A stretch of 64,000 nucleotides of DNA. Source: R-RK-3 sp963834945. GTDB lineage: Bacteria > Pseudomonadota > Alphaproteobacteria > Rhizobiales > Rhodomicrobiaceae. The DNA lies in assembly GCA_963834945.1 (NCBI GenBank), contig CAWIDT010000004.1:790620-854619 (forward strand), read 5' to 3'. Numbering within the stretch: the first letter of the stretch is position 1; each line of letters opens with the position of its first letter. Shown in pieces: positions 1 through 8,207 of the stretch. The position numbers and the translations under genes are program-made. The notes beneath the pieces were generated by a model. That model was given only the letters and a program-made list of their open reading frames with translations, searched no databases and was not told where the DNA came from.

Positions 1-108
1 CGTCGAGGGCGCCACCTCGAACTGGGCCGCTACCGCGCGGCGCGACTTGCCAGAGGCAATGCCGCGCACCATTCGAAGCCGAAGATCCAACGAAACAGAT
101 TTGCCCAT
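1..108 (-). CDS. IS630-family transposase, N-terminal part (runs off window)
   Basis: The minus strand opens with ATG at 108, preceded by a GGGAGGGA-type ribosome site. It reads MGKSVSLDLRLRMVRGIASG and continues through a KSRRAVAAQFEVAPST helix-turn-helix, the typical start of IS630-family transposases (DNA-binding domain before the DDE core). Only the first 36 residues lie in the window; the gene continues beyond base 1. Just upstream of its start the sequence changes to an unrelated S74-type protein fragment, so the element end should lie between about 110 and 170. Family assignment rests on a short stretch. Confidence 0.6.
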   Translation of the reverse strand, partial: MGKSVSLDLRLRMVRGIASGKSRRAVAAQFEVAPST

Positions 109-169
109 GAGGTCCCTCCCGACCCCACAAAATCACTGTTCGCGAGAAAAGGACACTTATCGCCCGACG

Positions 170-355
170 CTCTATTACAGCTTCGCCTATCACGGCAGCA
201 GCAAAGCCTATGTCGGCGTGCTGGCGCAGGAGGTGCGAGCCGTTTCACCTGGCGCTGTCGTAAACGGGCGAGACGGTTATCTGCGGGTTTTGTACGGCAA
301 GCTTGGAGCAAAAGTCCCGACGTATGACCGATGGTTCAGCACAGCAGATCATTGC
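170..355 (+). pseudogene. C-terminal fragment of a tail-fibre-type (Peptidase S74 chaperone) protein
   Basis: The plus frame here reads LYYSFAYHGSSKAYVGVLAQ, then EV..VSPGAVV..RDGYLRVLYGKLG. This is the hallmark VGVLAQEV and GYLRVDY-type core of the intramolecular chaperone (S74) domain at the C-terminus of phage tail fibres and related surface proteins. No upstream body of the protein is present: an IS630 end lies immediately before it. The frame runs on past about 355 into sequence without similarity that I can name, without a proper stop at the expected place. It is best read as a truncated relic left between insertion events. Confidence 0.55.
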
Positions 356-1489
356 GCCGTCCACCCGCCATCCATCGGAATCGGGGCGCCTGTAATCGAT
401 GCCGCAGCCTCGGAGCAAAGAAATACAGCGAGCTGTCAAACGGCTCGCAATGTTGACCCCCAATCGGCGTCCAAAACTGACCCTGCTTTGCGCGAGGTAT
501 TGGGCTCGTTAGGACCTGTGATTGCTGAGATTTGTGGAGCTGGGGTTGGCTCTACCCCGACAGATGTGCGTGTGCTGCTGCCCAGCTGGAGCGGGGTCAT
601 TCGCTGACGCTGATCCACATGCTGATCAATGCAGGGCGCGAAGCAGCTATGCTCGCACCCATGATGTTCGATCCGGCGCAGCTTCCGGACGATGTCGCGA
701 CGCTCAAGGCCATGCTGATCGCCGCGGCGAAGCGCGCCCATGACGCCCAGACCCGGGCGAACAGCCTCGACGGTGAGATCGAAAATCTGAAACTCACCAT
801 CGCGAAGCTGCGGCACGACAAGTTCGGTTCATCCTCAGAGCGCGCGAGGCTGCTCGATCAGTTGGAGCTGCAACTGGCCGAACTGGAGGAGCAGGTTGCC
901 CAGAATACGGCAACCGATGAGATTGCAGCGCTGCCAGCGGCCTCCAATGGCGAGCATGCCACGACAAGCAAAGAGCCACGCCGCCGCCCAGCGCGGCGAC
1001 CGCTTCCCGCACACTTGCCGCGCGAACGCATCATCTATCCGCCATCGGCAGTCTGTCCATGTTGCTGCGGCACCAAATTCCGCAAGCTGGGCACGGATGA
1101 GACCGAGAGCCTGGAACGCGTGCCGGCACAGTGGAAGGTTGTCGTGCATGTGCGCGAGAAGGTCGCCTGCCGCAAATGCGATACGATCGTCCAGGCTCCG
1201 GCGCCGTCGCATCCGATTGCGCGCGGCCGCGCTGGGCCGAACCTGCTGGCCGAGATCGTGTTCGGCAAATACCGGGCGCATCAGCCGCTCAACCGCCAGA
1301 GCGACATCCACGCCGATGAAGGCATTGATCTCGATGTCTCGACCATGGCCGACTGGGTTGGTTCTACGGCAGCGACGCTGATGCCGATCAGGGACGCGAT
1401 CGAGACGCATGTCCATGCCGGCGAGCGCATTCATGTCGACGATACGACAGTGCCGGTGCTGGCCAAGCATAAGTGTCAAATCGGGCGCG

Positions 1490-1497
1490 TATGGACC
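1490..1497. repeat. 8-bp target-site duplication, left copy
   Basis: TATGGACC occurs directly before the left end of the inner IS66 and again at 4228-4235 directly after its right end. The undisturbed target exists once in the intact IS66 copy (minus strand, near 19955). Confidence 0.9.
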
Positions 1498-1557
1498 GTA
1501 AGCGGGTCTCCGCCCCCACATTTCGTCCGGGCTCGGGTGATGGCGTAATGCCAGCCC

Positions 1558-2121
1558 ATGAGCGATCATTTTGACCATAAGCTTAAGCGTAAGCTTGCAA
1601 GCGACAGCGATGAGACCGGCCACCGCGTCTCAAACGTGCGTCGGATCGAGCTGATCACGGGCGCCGGGCGGCGCCGCCGATGGTCGCGTGACGACAAGGC
1701 CCGCATCGTGGAGGAGAGCCTGAAGCCGGGCGCGACCGTGTCGGATGTGGCTCGGCGCAACGGGCTGAGCCCCCAGCAACTCTTCGCATGGCGTCGAGCG
1801 GCCCATGCGTTGTTCAATGAAGGCGCCGACAAGGATCACGTCGGACATTTTCCGGCCCCGCAGCATCGGAGGACGGGTCGGCAAACGCGGCTGTGCGGCA
1901 GCGGTGATGAGATACCAGCGTTCGCGCCGGTGGTGATCGCGGCTCGTCGGGGCCGGCCCCCGAGCGCAAGCAAGGCGCCCGCGCCCTGTTCACCGCAACC
2001 GCCACTGGCCGGTTCAGGCACAGTCGAGATCGCGATCGGCGACGCGGTCGTGCGCATCCTCGGCCAGGTGGAGACTTCGGTGCTCGTCGCCGTGCTGCGT
2101 GCCGTGCGGAGGGCGTCATGA
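1558..2121 (+). CDS. tnpA: IS66 TnpA (helix-turn-helix protein)
   Basis: 187 residues. Residues about 40-80 read RRRRWSRDDKARIVEESLKP then GATVSDVARRNGLSPQQLFAWRR, the helix-turn-helix of the IS66 OrfA/TnpA (IS3-like transposase_8 fold), which supports transposition by binding element ends. The C-terminal part includes EIAIGDAVVRI, usual for this family. The stop overlaps the start of tnpB by four bases (ATGA), the normal IS66 translational coupling. It appears intact. Confidence 0.85.
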   Translation: MSDHFDHKLKRKLASDSDETGHRVSNVRRIELITGAGRRRRWSRDDKARIVEESLKPGATVSDVARRNGLSPQQLFAWRRAAHALFNEGADKDHVGHFPAPQHRRTGRQTRLCGSGDEIPAFAPVVIAARRGRPPSASKAPAPCSPQPPLAGSGTVEIAIGDAVVRILGQVETSVLVAVLRAVRRAS

Positions 2122-2471
2122 TCACGGCGGGGGCGGAGATTCAGGTTCTCGTGGCGACGCGCCCCGTGGACTTCCGGAAGCAGGCCGACGGCCTCGCCGC
2201 GATTGTGCAGGAGGCGCTTGGCGCCAATCCATTCTGCGGCGCGGTCTATGTGTTCCGTTCCAAGAGGATGGATCGCGTGAAGCTGCTGTGGTGGGACGGG
2301 ACCGGCATCTGCCTGATGACGAAGCGGCTGGAGAATGGCCAGTTCCGCTGGCCTCCCATCCAGGACGGGATGCTGAAGCTGTCGGCCGCGCAGCTATCCG
2401 CGCTGCTCGAAGGCGTCGCGTGGATGCAGGCAGAGCGCCGCGACGTCGTCCGTCCGAGTGCTGTGCAATGA
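2118..2471 (+). CDS. tnpB: IS66 TnpB accessory protein
   Basis: 117 residues. The protein has the conserved order of IS66 OrfB: VLVATRPVDFRKQADGLAA near the start, NPFCGAVYVFRSKRMDRVKL in the middle, then WWDGTGICLMTKRLENGQFRWP. TnpB is needed for IS66 transposition, though its biochemical role is not established. It overlaps tnpA by four bases and is followed after about 110 bases by tnpC. It looks intact. Confidence 0.9.
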   Translation: MITAGAEIQVLVATRPVDFRKQADGLAAIVQEALGANPFCGAVYVFRSKRMDRVKLLWWDGTGICLMTKRLENGQFRWPPIQDGMLKLSAAQLSALLEGVAWMQAERRDVVRPSAVQ

Positions 2472-2581
2472 TCGCGCGGCATGACAACTCACCCACAAGG
2501 TCGATGATGCGCGCAGCGCCAAAATCAGCAACGCTCTGGCTCTTTCTCGGCAAAACAGCCGCCCCAAAGCCAGCGCGAACC

Positions 2582-4193
2582 ATGATGGATGTGAGCGAAA
2601 CGCTGCCCGAAAATATCAATGCTCTGCGGGCATTGATCCTGGCCGAGCGCGCAGCCCATGCCACTATCGTTGCAGAGCGCAATGCCATCAGCACCGAGCG
2701 CGACAAGCTCGCGGCTCGCAACGAGCGGCTGGTGGCGATCATCAAGGAGATCCGCCGCGCGCATTTCGGCCGCAAATCCGAGCGCATCACTGACGACCAG
2801 CTGGCGCTGGCGCTTGACGAGCTCGAGACCTCGCTCGCCAAGACCGAGGCAGAGGAGGAGAAGGCCGATCCCGCGCTCAAAACCGAGCGCACGCGAAAGC
2901 GCCGTGCCAGCCGCAACGAGAACTCTCGATCATCTGCCGCATGAAGAGGTGGTGATCGAGCCGGAGAGCAAGGTCTGCCCCTGCTGTGCCGGCGAGCTGC
3001 ACGTCATCGGCGAGGATACCTCTAAGCGCCTGGACAAGGTTCCGGCCAAAGTGCGCGTGATCGTCACGCGGCGCCCGAAATACGCATGCCGAGCCTGCGA
3101 GAAGACCGGCGCGGACGATGTCGCCGGCATCATTCAAGCGCCGGCGCCGGCGCGGCTGATCGAGGGCGGCCTGCCCACCGAAGCCCTTGTGGCCGACGTG
3201 GTGGTGAGCAAGCACGCCGATCATTTGCCGCTCTATCGGCAATCGCAGATCTTGGCGCGTCACGGCGTCAGCATCGAGCGCTCGACGCTGGCGCAATGGG
3301 TCGGCGCCGCAGCCGCCGAGCTGCAGCCGCTGCATGATCACCTGATCGATCGGCTCAAAGCATCGCCGCGGCTGTTCTGCGATGAGACGCGCTGCCCCGT
3401 GCTCGACCCCGGCGCCGGCAAGACCAAGACCGGCTTCCTGTGGGCCATCGCCCGCGACGATCGGCCGTGGGGCAGTATCGATCCGCCGGCGGTCGCCTAT
3501 TCGTACGCTCCAGGCCGCGGCGGCCAGCACGCCGTGAGGCTGCTCGACGGCTTCAATGGCGTTTTGCAAGTCGACGGCTACTCTGTCTACAAGCAACTGG
3601 CAACGCCGACACGGCCTGGCGGTCCGGTGACGCTCGCCTATTGTTGGAGCCACCTACGAAGGCAGTTCTATGAGGTCTATGTCGGCGGCAATGCACCGAT
3701 CGCGACCCAGGCGCTGGCGCGCATCAAGCCGCTCTACGACATCGAAGCCGAGATCCGTGGCCTTCCGCCCGGCATCCGGCGCGCAATCCGCCAGGAGCGC
3801 TCCAAGCCGGTGATCGAGGCGATGAAACCTTGGTTCGAGGCGAGCCTTGCCAAGGTGTCGAAGGGCAGCAAGCTCGCCAAGGCGCTCCGCTACGGCCTCA
3901 ACCACTGGGACGGCCTTTGCCGCCTCCTGGACGACGGCCGCATCGAGATCGATTCCAACACCGTCGAGCGTTCGATCCGCGGTCTGGCTCTCACGAGAAA
4001 GAATGCATTGTTCGCCGGCCACGACCGCGGCGCCGTCGGCTGGGCGATGATCGCGTCGCTCCTTGAGACCTGCAAACTGAACCGGGTCGATCCATTGGCC
4101 TGGACCACCGACGTGCTGACCAAGCTCGTCAACCGATGGCCGGCTTCCCGCATCGACGAACTGATGCCCTGGGCTTACGCAAAACCAGCCTGA
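2582..4193 (+). pseudogene. tnpC: IS66 TnpC transposase with one frameshift
   Basis: The N-terminal coiled coil (ENINALRALILAERAAHATI, then the FGRKSER motif) is read from ATG at 2582. Near 2915-2930 the frame changes and the rest continues in another frame with DHLPHEEVVIEP, the CPCC cysteine cluster, catalytic FCDETRCPVL, QVDGYSVY and SNTVERSIRG. Joined, it gives the usual length of about 535 residues with all three acidic catalytic positions (D, D, E). The single shift may be a sequencing error; if real, this copy cannot transpose by itself. Confidence 0.8.
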
Positions 4194-4227
4194 GCCGGAA
4201 TCAAGGTGGGGTGGCTGGCCCGCTTAC

Positions 4228-4235
4228 TATGGACC
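4228..4235. repeat. 8-bp target-site duplication, right copy
   Basis: TATGGACC matches the left copy at 1490-1497 exactly. Together they fix the borders of the inner IS66 at 1498 and 4227. Confidence 0.9.
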
Positions 4236-5117
4236 CACCTCCGGGACGACCTCCGTTTGCCGGCAAAGCGGCTCCAGCCGCGATGTTCTACTACTCGCCC
4301 AATCGTGAAGGTGAGCATCCGGAGCGGCAGCTCGCGACCTACACCGGCATAATGCAGGCTGACGCCCTATTCCGGCTTCAACGGCCTCTACGTGCAAAAC
4401 CGCCAGCCAGGACCGGTCACCGAAGCGGCATGCTGGGCGCATTTCCGGCGCAAGTTTTTTGAGCTGGCGCGGCTGCGGAAAGCGCCGATCGCGATCGAAG
4501 CCGTGCGCCGCATCGACGAGTTGTTCTCGATCGAGCGCGAGATCAACGGAAAATCGGCCGAGCAGCGTCTGGCCGTCCGCCGCGAGCGATCCAAGCCTCT
4601 CCTGGACGCGCTCGAAGAATGGTTGCGCGAGGAACGCAAGAAACTGTCCTCGAATAATCCGATCGCCAAGGCGATGAATTACGGCCTGAAGCGATGGGCA
4701 ATCTTTGCGCGCTTCCTCGATGACGGCCGCATCTGCATGACGAACAATGCGGCCGAACGCTCCGTGCGCGGCAGTGCTGTCGGAAGGCGGAACTGGACGT
4801 TCTGCGGCAGCAATTCCGGCGGGCAACGCGCCGCGGTGTTTTACACCCTCATTGAGACATGTCGGCTGAATGATGTCGACCCGCGCGCCTGGCTCGCGGA
4901 TGTCCTTACCCGCATCGCCGACCATCCGGCCCAGCGCATCGCCGAGCTACTGCCGTGGAACTGGAAAGCACTACGTCAGCAGCCGACGCAGGTTCAGGCC
5001 GCCTGATAGGTCGCCCACCCGGTCCCTGACCGGATGCGTACGCTCTGTCGTTGTGGCGCTCCCATGAAGAACCTGGCCCATAGTGCCTCCTTTAAATCTT
5101 GCGACGAGAATGCACCA

Positions 5118-5390
5118 TTAAAGCCTGGGATCAAACATCCTCTCTAGCGCGGCAGCGATCGCCTTCAGCTTGGCCGGCTTATTGCCTTGCGCCGCCGGCT
5201 TGGTGGGATAGAGCCTGTCAGGCTTGAGCAGCACGCAGGACCAGCTTTTCCAAGCCGCGTTGACCTCGTCGGGCTCGGCGAGACGCAGAACATGCCCCTC
5301 CGCCGGCAGGATCTGCCCGAACCGATCGCCAAGCGCCGCCCGCAGATCCTTGGCCTTGCTGGTCTTCTCGGTGATGATCAAGGTCGCCAT
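5118..5390 (-). pseudogene. Fragment of a type IA topoisomerase (TOPRIM domain)
   Basis: The 90-residue product starts MATLIITEKTSKAKDLRAAL and continues ..GQILPAEGHVLRLAEPDEV, the beginning of the TOPRIM nucleotidyl-transfer fold (catalytic E in TEK, and EGH) of topoisomerase III-like enzymes, many of them on plasmids and integrative elements. Real members are several hundred residues long, so this is only the first part; the frame ends at 5118 beside the end of the outer IS66. A cargo relic from a mobile element is the simplest explanation. Confidence 0.55.
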
Positions 5391-5715
5391 GGCCCGCCGC
5401 ACGGTTTGATTCGATGAGGGAGCAGCCTACCGCCTTCGGAGAAGAGATAAAGAGCAGCTTGCCAGTTGCGCTCGACTTTGTGGTGGAGGTCTATGCGGGG
5501 TGGCTGATTATGTGCAGGAGCCTCGCAATCGTAGAATAGAGCCGATCCTCCAGAGCGGTCCCTTGGGCCTGTACCATCCGGTGACTCCACCTGGCCCGAT
5601 ACCGTCCCTCGTGCTTAGTCGCTATCACAGAGGGGGATGCATCGAAAGCTGCCAGATGGGTGCCAGGCGGTGAAAATGTTGGCGTCAATCATGGAGCCGG
5701 ACCCACCAAGTCTGT
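5391..5715. other. Gene-free stretch between TOPRIM fragment and truncated coxE
   Basis: Only short frames without recognisable similarity are present here. The chromosomal cox cluster ends abruptly near 5755, so this stretch is probably leftover mobile-element DNA. Confidence 0.4.
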
Positions 5716-5784
5716 TTAGAGGCGAGAGCCGAAATATCCGTCCGCAAGCGGATAGATCAACACGCCGCCGAAACCATCGCTCAT
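5716..5784 (-). pseudogene. Probable 5' stump of coxE (VWA-domain protein)
   Basis: An ATG at 5784 overlaps the stop of the CoxD ATPase (ATGA), exactly where coxE normally follows coxD. The product begins MSDGFGG, like many CoxE proteins, but stops after 22 codons with unrelated residues from about the tenth. I infer that the CoxE gene was cut off near 5755 by rearrangement with the adjacent mobile DNA. CoxE and CoxD act together in maturing the molybdenum-copper or molybdenum site, so cluster function may be impaired. Confidence 0.4.
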
Positions 5785-6716
5785 GCGCCGCGCGCCTCGA
5801 ACGCGGTCTCGCGCGCCCGCGACTTCACCTGCTCCAGCAGGCGCGCGGCCTCGCTGCCCTGGATGCGGGCGATGTCGTCCTGGTATTTAAGCAGCGTGCC
5901 GAGCGTGGAGTTCACCGCATCGGCATCGAGCGCGACGCAATCGAGCGAGGTCAGCGCCTGCGCCCAGTTGATGCTCTCGGCGATGCCGGGGTTCTTGTAG
6001 AGGTCCATCTGCCGTATGCTTTGCACGAACGCGACCACCTGCGCCGTCAGCTCCTTCGCCGCCTCCGGCACCTTCAGCGCCAGGATTTCGGCCTCGCGCG
6101 CGGCGGTCGGATAGTCGATCCACACATAGAAGCAGCGGCGGCGGACGGCGTCATGCACCTCGCGGGTGCGGTTCGAGGTGATGATGGTGACGGGCGGCTC
6201 GCTGGCGCGTATGGTGCCCAGCTCCGGAATCGTGATCTGATAATCGCCGAGGATTTCCAAGAGGAACGCCTCGAACGGCTCGTCGGCGCGGTCAAGCTCG
6301 TCGATCAGCAGCACCGGGCTGCGTCCCTCCGCCGAAAGCTCCAGCGCCTGGAGCAGCGGGCGCTTCAGCAGATAGTCGGCGCTGTAGATGTCGCGCTCGA
6401 TGCTGGCGGTGTCGCTGCCGCTTCCGGCTTCCGCCGCGCGGATATGCAGGAGCTGGCGGCCGTGGTTCCACTCATAAGCGGCCGAGGCGAGGTCCAGCCC
6501 CTCATAGCATTGCAGGCGCACCAGCGGCCGCCGGAGCACATCGGCCAGAACCTTGGCGAGTTCCGTCTTGCCGACGCCCGCCTCTCCCTCCAGCAGCAGC
6601 GGCCGCTTCAGTTTCAGCGCGAGGAACACCGAGGTTGCCAGCGCTTCGCTCGCCAGATAGCTGCCCGAGGCCAGCCGCTGCTTGGTTTCCGCGACATCCG
6701 CCGGCAGATCGGCCAT
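5781..6716 (-). CDS. coxD: CoxD-type MoxR-family AAA ATPase
   Basis: 311 residues. Walker A is LLLEGEAGVGKTELAK (about residues 38-53) and Walker B is PVLLIDELDRADEPFEAFLL; sensor 1 lies in VTIITSNRTREVHDAVRRRC. This is the MoxR/CoxD layout, chaperone-like ATPases that mature molybdenum hydroxylases of the CO-dehydrogenase type. Its ATG overlaps the stop of the preceding deacylase gene by one base (TGATG), and its own stop overlaps the coxE stump, so all are translationally coupled. Intact. Confidence 0.82.
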   Translation of the reverse strand: MADLPADVAETKQRLASGSYLASEALATSVFLALKLKRPLLLEGEAGVGKTELAKVLADVLRRPLVRLQCYEGLDLASAAYEWNHGRQLLHIRAAEAGSGSDTASIERDIYSADYLLKRPLLQALELSAEGRSPVLLIDELDRADEPFEAFLLEILGDYQITIPELGTIRASEPPVTIITSNRTREVHDAVRRRCFYVWIDYPTAAREAEILALKVPEAAKELTAQVVAFVQSIRQMDLYKNPGIAESINWAQALTSLDCVALDADAVNSTLGTLLKYQDDIARIQGSEAARLLEQVKSRARETAFEARGA

Positions 6717-7204
6717 CAAACCACCTTCAGGGCGCGCGCACCCGCCGCCTCCGCGAGGCGCTTGGGATTGGCGGAGAAGATGGCGCAGGGCGTTCCGGCC
6801 GCCGCCCAGACCGTCTCGTAGCCGAGCAGATCCTCATCAATGAACACCTGCATCGGCGTGGCATGGCCGAGCGGCGGGATGCCGCCGATGGCAAAGCCGG
6901 TTACCTCGCGGACATAGGCGGCGTCGGGGCGGGTCAAAGCTTCGCCCAAAGCCGCCGCGACGCCTGTCTCATTGAGGCGATTGCAGCCGGAGACCAGCAT
7001 CAGATAGGGCTTGCCGCTCTCCGCGCCGCGAAACACCAGCGATTTGACGATCTGCCCGACGGCGCAGCCGCAAGCCGCCGCCGCGTGCTCGGCGGTGCGG
7101 GTGCTTTCGGCCATTTCGACCACGACCGCGTCGAGGCCCCTGTCGCGAGCCGCATCCTGTACACGCCTGGCGCTCGCCGGCAGCTCAGCCGCAGGCGAAC
7201 TCAT
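6716..7204 (-). CDS. YbaK/EbsC-family aminoacyl-tRNA deacylase
   Basis: 162 residues. The sequence shows the YbaK/ProX core: EHAAAACGCAVGQIVKSLVF, then LMLVSGCNRLNE, and near the C-terminus TGFAIGGIPPLGHATPMQVF. Family members hydrolyse mischarged tRNAs (for example Cys-tRNA-Pro). It sits between coxM and coxD with start and stop codons overlapping both neighbours (ATGA at 7201-7204, TGATG at 6714-6718), so it is co-translated with the hydroxylase cluster. Whether it serves that pathway or is merely carried along is unknown. Confidence 0.8.
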   Translation of the reverse strand: MSSPAAELPASARRVQDAARDRGLDAVVVEMAESTRTAEHAAAACGCAVGQIVKSLVFRGAESGKPYLMLVSGCNRLNETGVAAALGEALTRPDAAYVREVTGFAIGGIPPLGHATPMQVFIDEDLLGYETVWAAAGTPCAIFSANPKRLAEAAGARALKVV

Positions 7205-8019
7205 GCGGCAGCATCGGCGACGGCGCGCTCGGCCATGACGCTGATCAGCGCCGCGCGATAATCGGCGCTGCCATGCATGTCGCTCATCAAGCCGGACGAT
7301 GGCACCTTGATGCCGCTCACCGCCGAGGGCGCGAAATTGCTCTTCAGCGCCGCCTCCATTTCGGGCACGCGGAAGACGCCGTTCTGGCCCGCGCCCGACA
7401 CCGCGACGCGCACATCGCCGGAGGAGAACATGCCGCCCGACTTCCGCGACACGAAGACGCTGACCAGACAAAACCGCGAAGCCCGCTGGGCGAATTTCGC
7501 GTAGCCCGCCTTTTCGGGGATGGGAAAGCGGATGGCGGTGATGATTTCGCCGGGCTGCAAGGCGGTCGAAAACATGCCGGTGAAGAAGCTGTCGGCGTCG
7601 AGCTGGCTCTTATCGGTAACGATGGTCGCACCGAGGCCAAGCAGCGCGGCTGGATAATCCGCCGCCGGATCGTTGTTCGCCACCGAACCGCCGATGGTGC
7701 CGCGATTGCGGACCTGCGCGTCGCCGATATGCTCGGCCATTTTGGCCAGCGCGGGGATGGCCGAACGCACTTCGCTGCTCGCGGCGACCTCGGCGTGGGT
7801 GGTCGTGGCGCCGATCACCAGATTGCCGCCCTCGCGCCGGATGCCTTTCAGCTCGGCGATATTGCCGAGATCGACAAGCGTCGCGGGCTTCGCCAGACGC
7901 AGTTTCAGCGTCGGGATCAGCGTGTGCCCGCCCGCGATCAGCGTCGCTTCGGCATTGCCGGACAGGGCGCTCGCCGCCTCGGCGAGGGATGAAGGGCGGA
8001 CGTAGTTGAAGCTATACAT
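7201..8019 (-). CDS. coxM: FAD-binding subunit of a CO-dehydrogenase-type molybdenum hydroxylase (CoxM)
   Basis: 272 residues from ATG 8019, with GGAAAGAGGAAA just upstream. It starts MYSFNYVRPSSLAEAASALS and carries the two FAD-binding motifs of the family: AGGHTLIPTLKLR (about residue 34) and TIGGSVANNDPAADYPAAL (about residue 110). The medium subunit passes electrons from the molybdenum subunit through iron-sulfur clusters to FAD. It is separated from coxL by a block of palindromic repeats (8045-8200) and coupled to the next gene by an ATGA overlap. Intact. Confidence 0.85.
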   Translation of the reverse strand: MYSFNYVRPSSLAEAASALSGNAEATLIAGGHTLIPTLKLRLAKPATLVDLGNIAELKGIRREGGNLVIGATTTHAEVAASSEVRSAIPALAKMAEHIGDAQVRNRGTIGGSVANNDPAADYPAALLGLGATIVTDKSQLDADSFFTGMFSTALQPGEIITAIRFPIPEKAGYAKFAQRASRFCLVSVFVSRKSGGMFSSGDVRVAVSGAGQNGVFRVPEMEAALKSNFAPSAVSGIKVPSSGLMSDMHGSADYRAALISVMAERAVADAAA

Positions 8020-8044
8020 GTCGTTTCCTCTTTCCTTTTTTTGA

Positions 8045-8200
8045 GCCCTCTCCCTCGACGGGAGAGGGCGGCGCGGAGCGCCGGGTGAGGGTGGGGCTAC
8101 AAACAAAGCCCCCTCACCCAGCCGCCTTCGGCGGCAGCCCTCTTCCCGATCGTGAGCCTTTAGGCGAACGACAAGCGTTCGCCTTCGGGAGAGGGCGCGC
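8045..8200. repeat. Palindromic REP-like mosaic between coxL and coxM
   Basis: Three nested hairpins are visible: CCCTCTCCC/GGGAGAGGG near 8046-8068, CCGCCTTCGGCGG near 8131, and a perfect 9-bp stem AGGCGAACG/CGTTCGCCT at 8162-8184 with a 5-base loop. The stretch GAGGGCGGCGCGGAGCGCCG recurs at 56190-56220, so this is a dispersed genomic repeat. Located inside an operon, it may stabilise or terminate transcript ends. Confidence 0.75.
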
Positions 8201-8207
8201 CAAGTGC

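Larger units (their letters stand above)
1498..4227 (+). mobile_element. Second IS66-family element inserted in the first, with target duplication
   Basis: This is a 2730-bp element with tnpA, tnpB and tnpC in the usual order. The ends are imperfect inverted repeats beginning GTAAGCGGG (left 1498, right end reverse complement at 4227). It is flanked on both sides by the direct repeat TATGGACC (1490-1497 and 4228-4235), the 8-bp duplication expected of IS66. Comparing the flanks with the intact IS66 copy near 19.95 kb confirms that the element is inserted inside tnpC. Confidence 0.92.
649..5006 (+). pseudogene. tnpC: IS66 transposase TnpC, interrupted by another IS66
   Basis: The first part (649-1489) encodes the N-terminal coiled coil, the cysteine cluster CPCCC and the first catalytic aspartate in HVDDTTVPVL. 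The second part (4228-5006) resumes after the inserted element and carries the NNAAERSV motif with the catalytic glutamate. Compared with the intact copy at 19186-20805 it also has a one-base deletion just after the insertion (about 4250) and a one-base insertion at about 4366 that restores the frame. Even without the inserted element it would therefore need repair. It is a dead transposase gene. Confidence 0.85.
620..5041 (+). mobile_element. IS66-family element, truncated at its left end and split by a second IS66
   Basis: The segment matches the intact IS66 at 19151-21732 almost base for base from about 620 (within the tnpC 5' region) to the terminus GCGTAC at 5041, so tnpA, tnpB and the left inverted repeat are missing. 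Between 1498 and 4227 another IS66 is inserted. The right end carries the same terminal sequence as the intact copy (CCGGATGCGTAC). Near-identity to the other copy implies recent spread of this element in the genome. Confidence 0.85.

Noticed and set aside
452..485. TTGACCCCC...GTCCAAAACTGACCC motif resembling IS21 terminal repeats
   Set aside because: Only one short copy and no istA or istB sequence next to it; not enough to call an element.
2900..2940. Programmed ribosomal frameshift in the inner tnpC
   Set aside because: No slippery heptamer or downstream pseudoknot seen, and IS66 TnpC is normally a single frame. A simple indel explains it.
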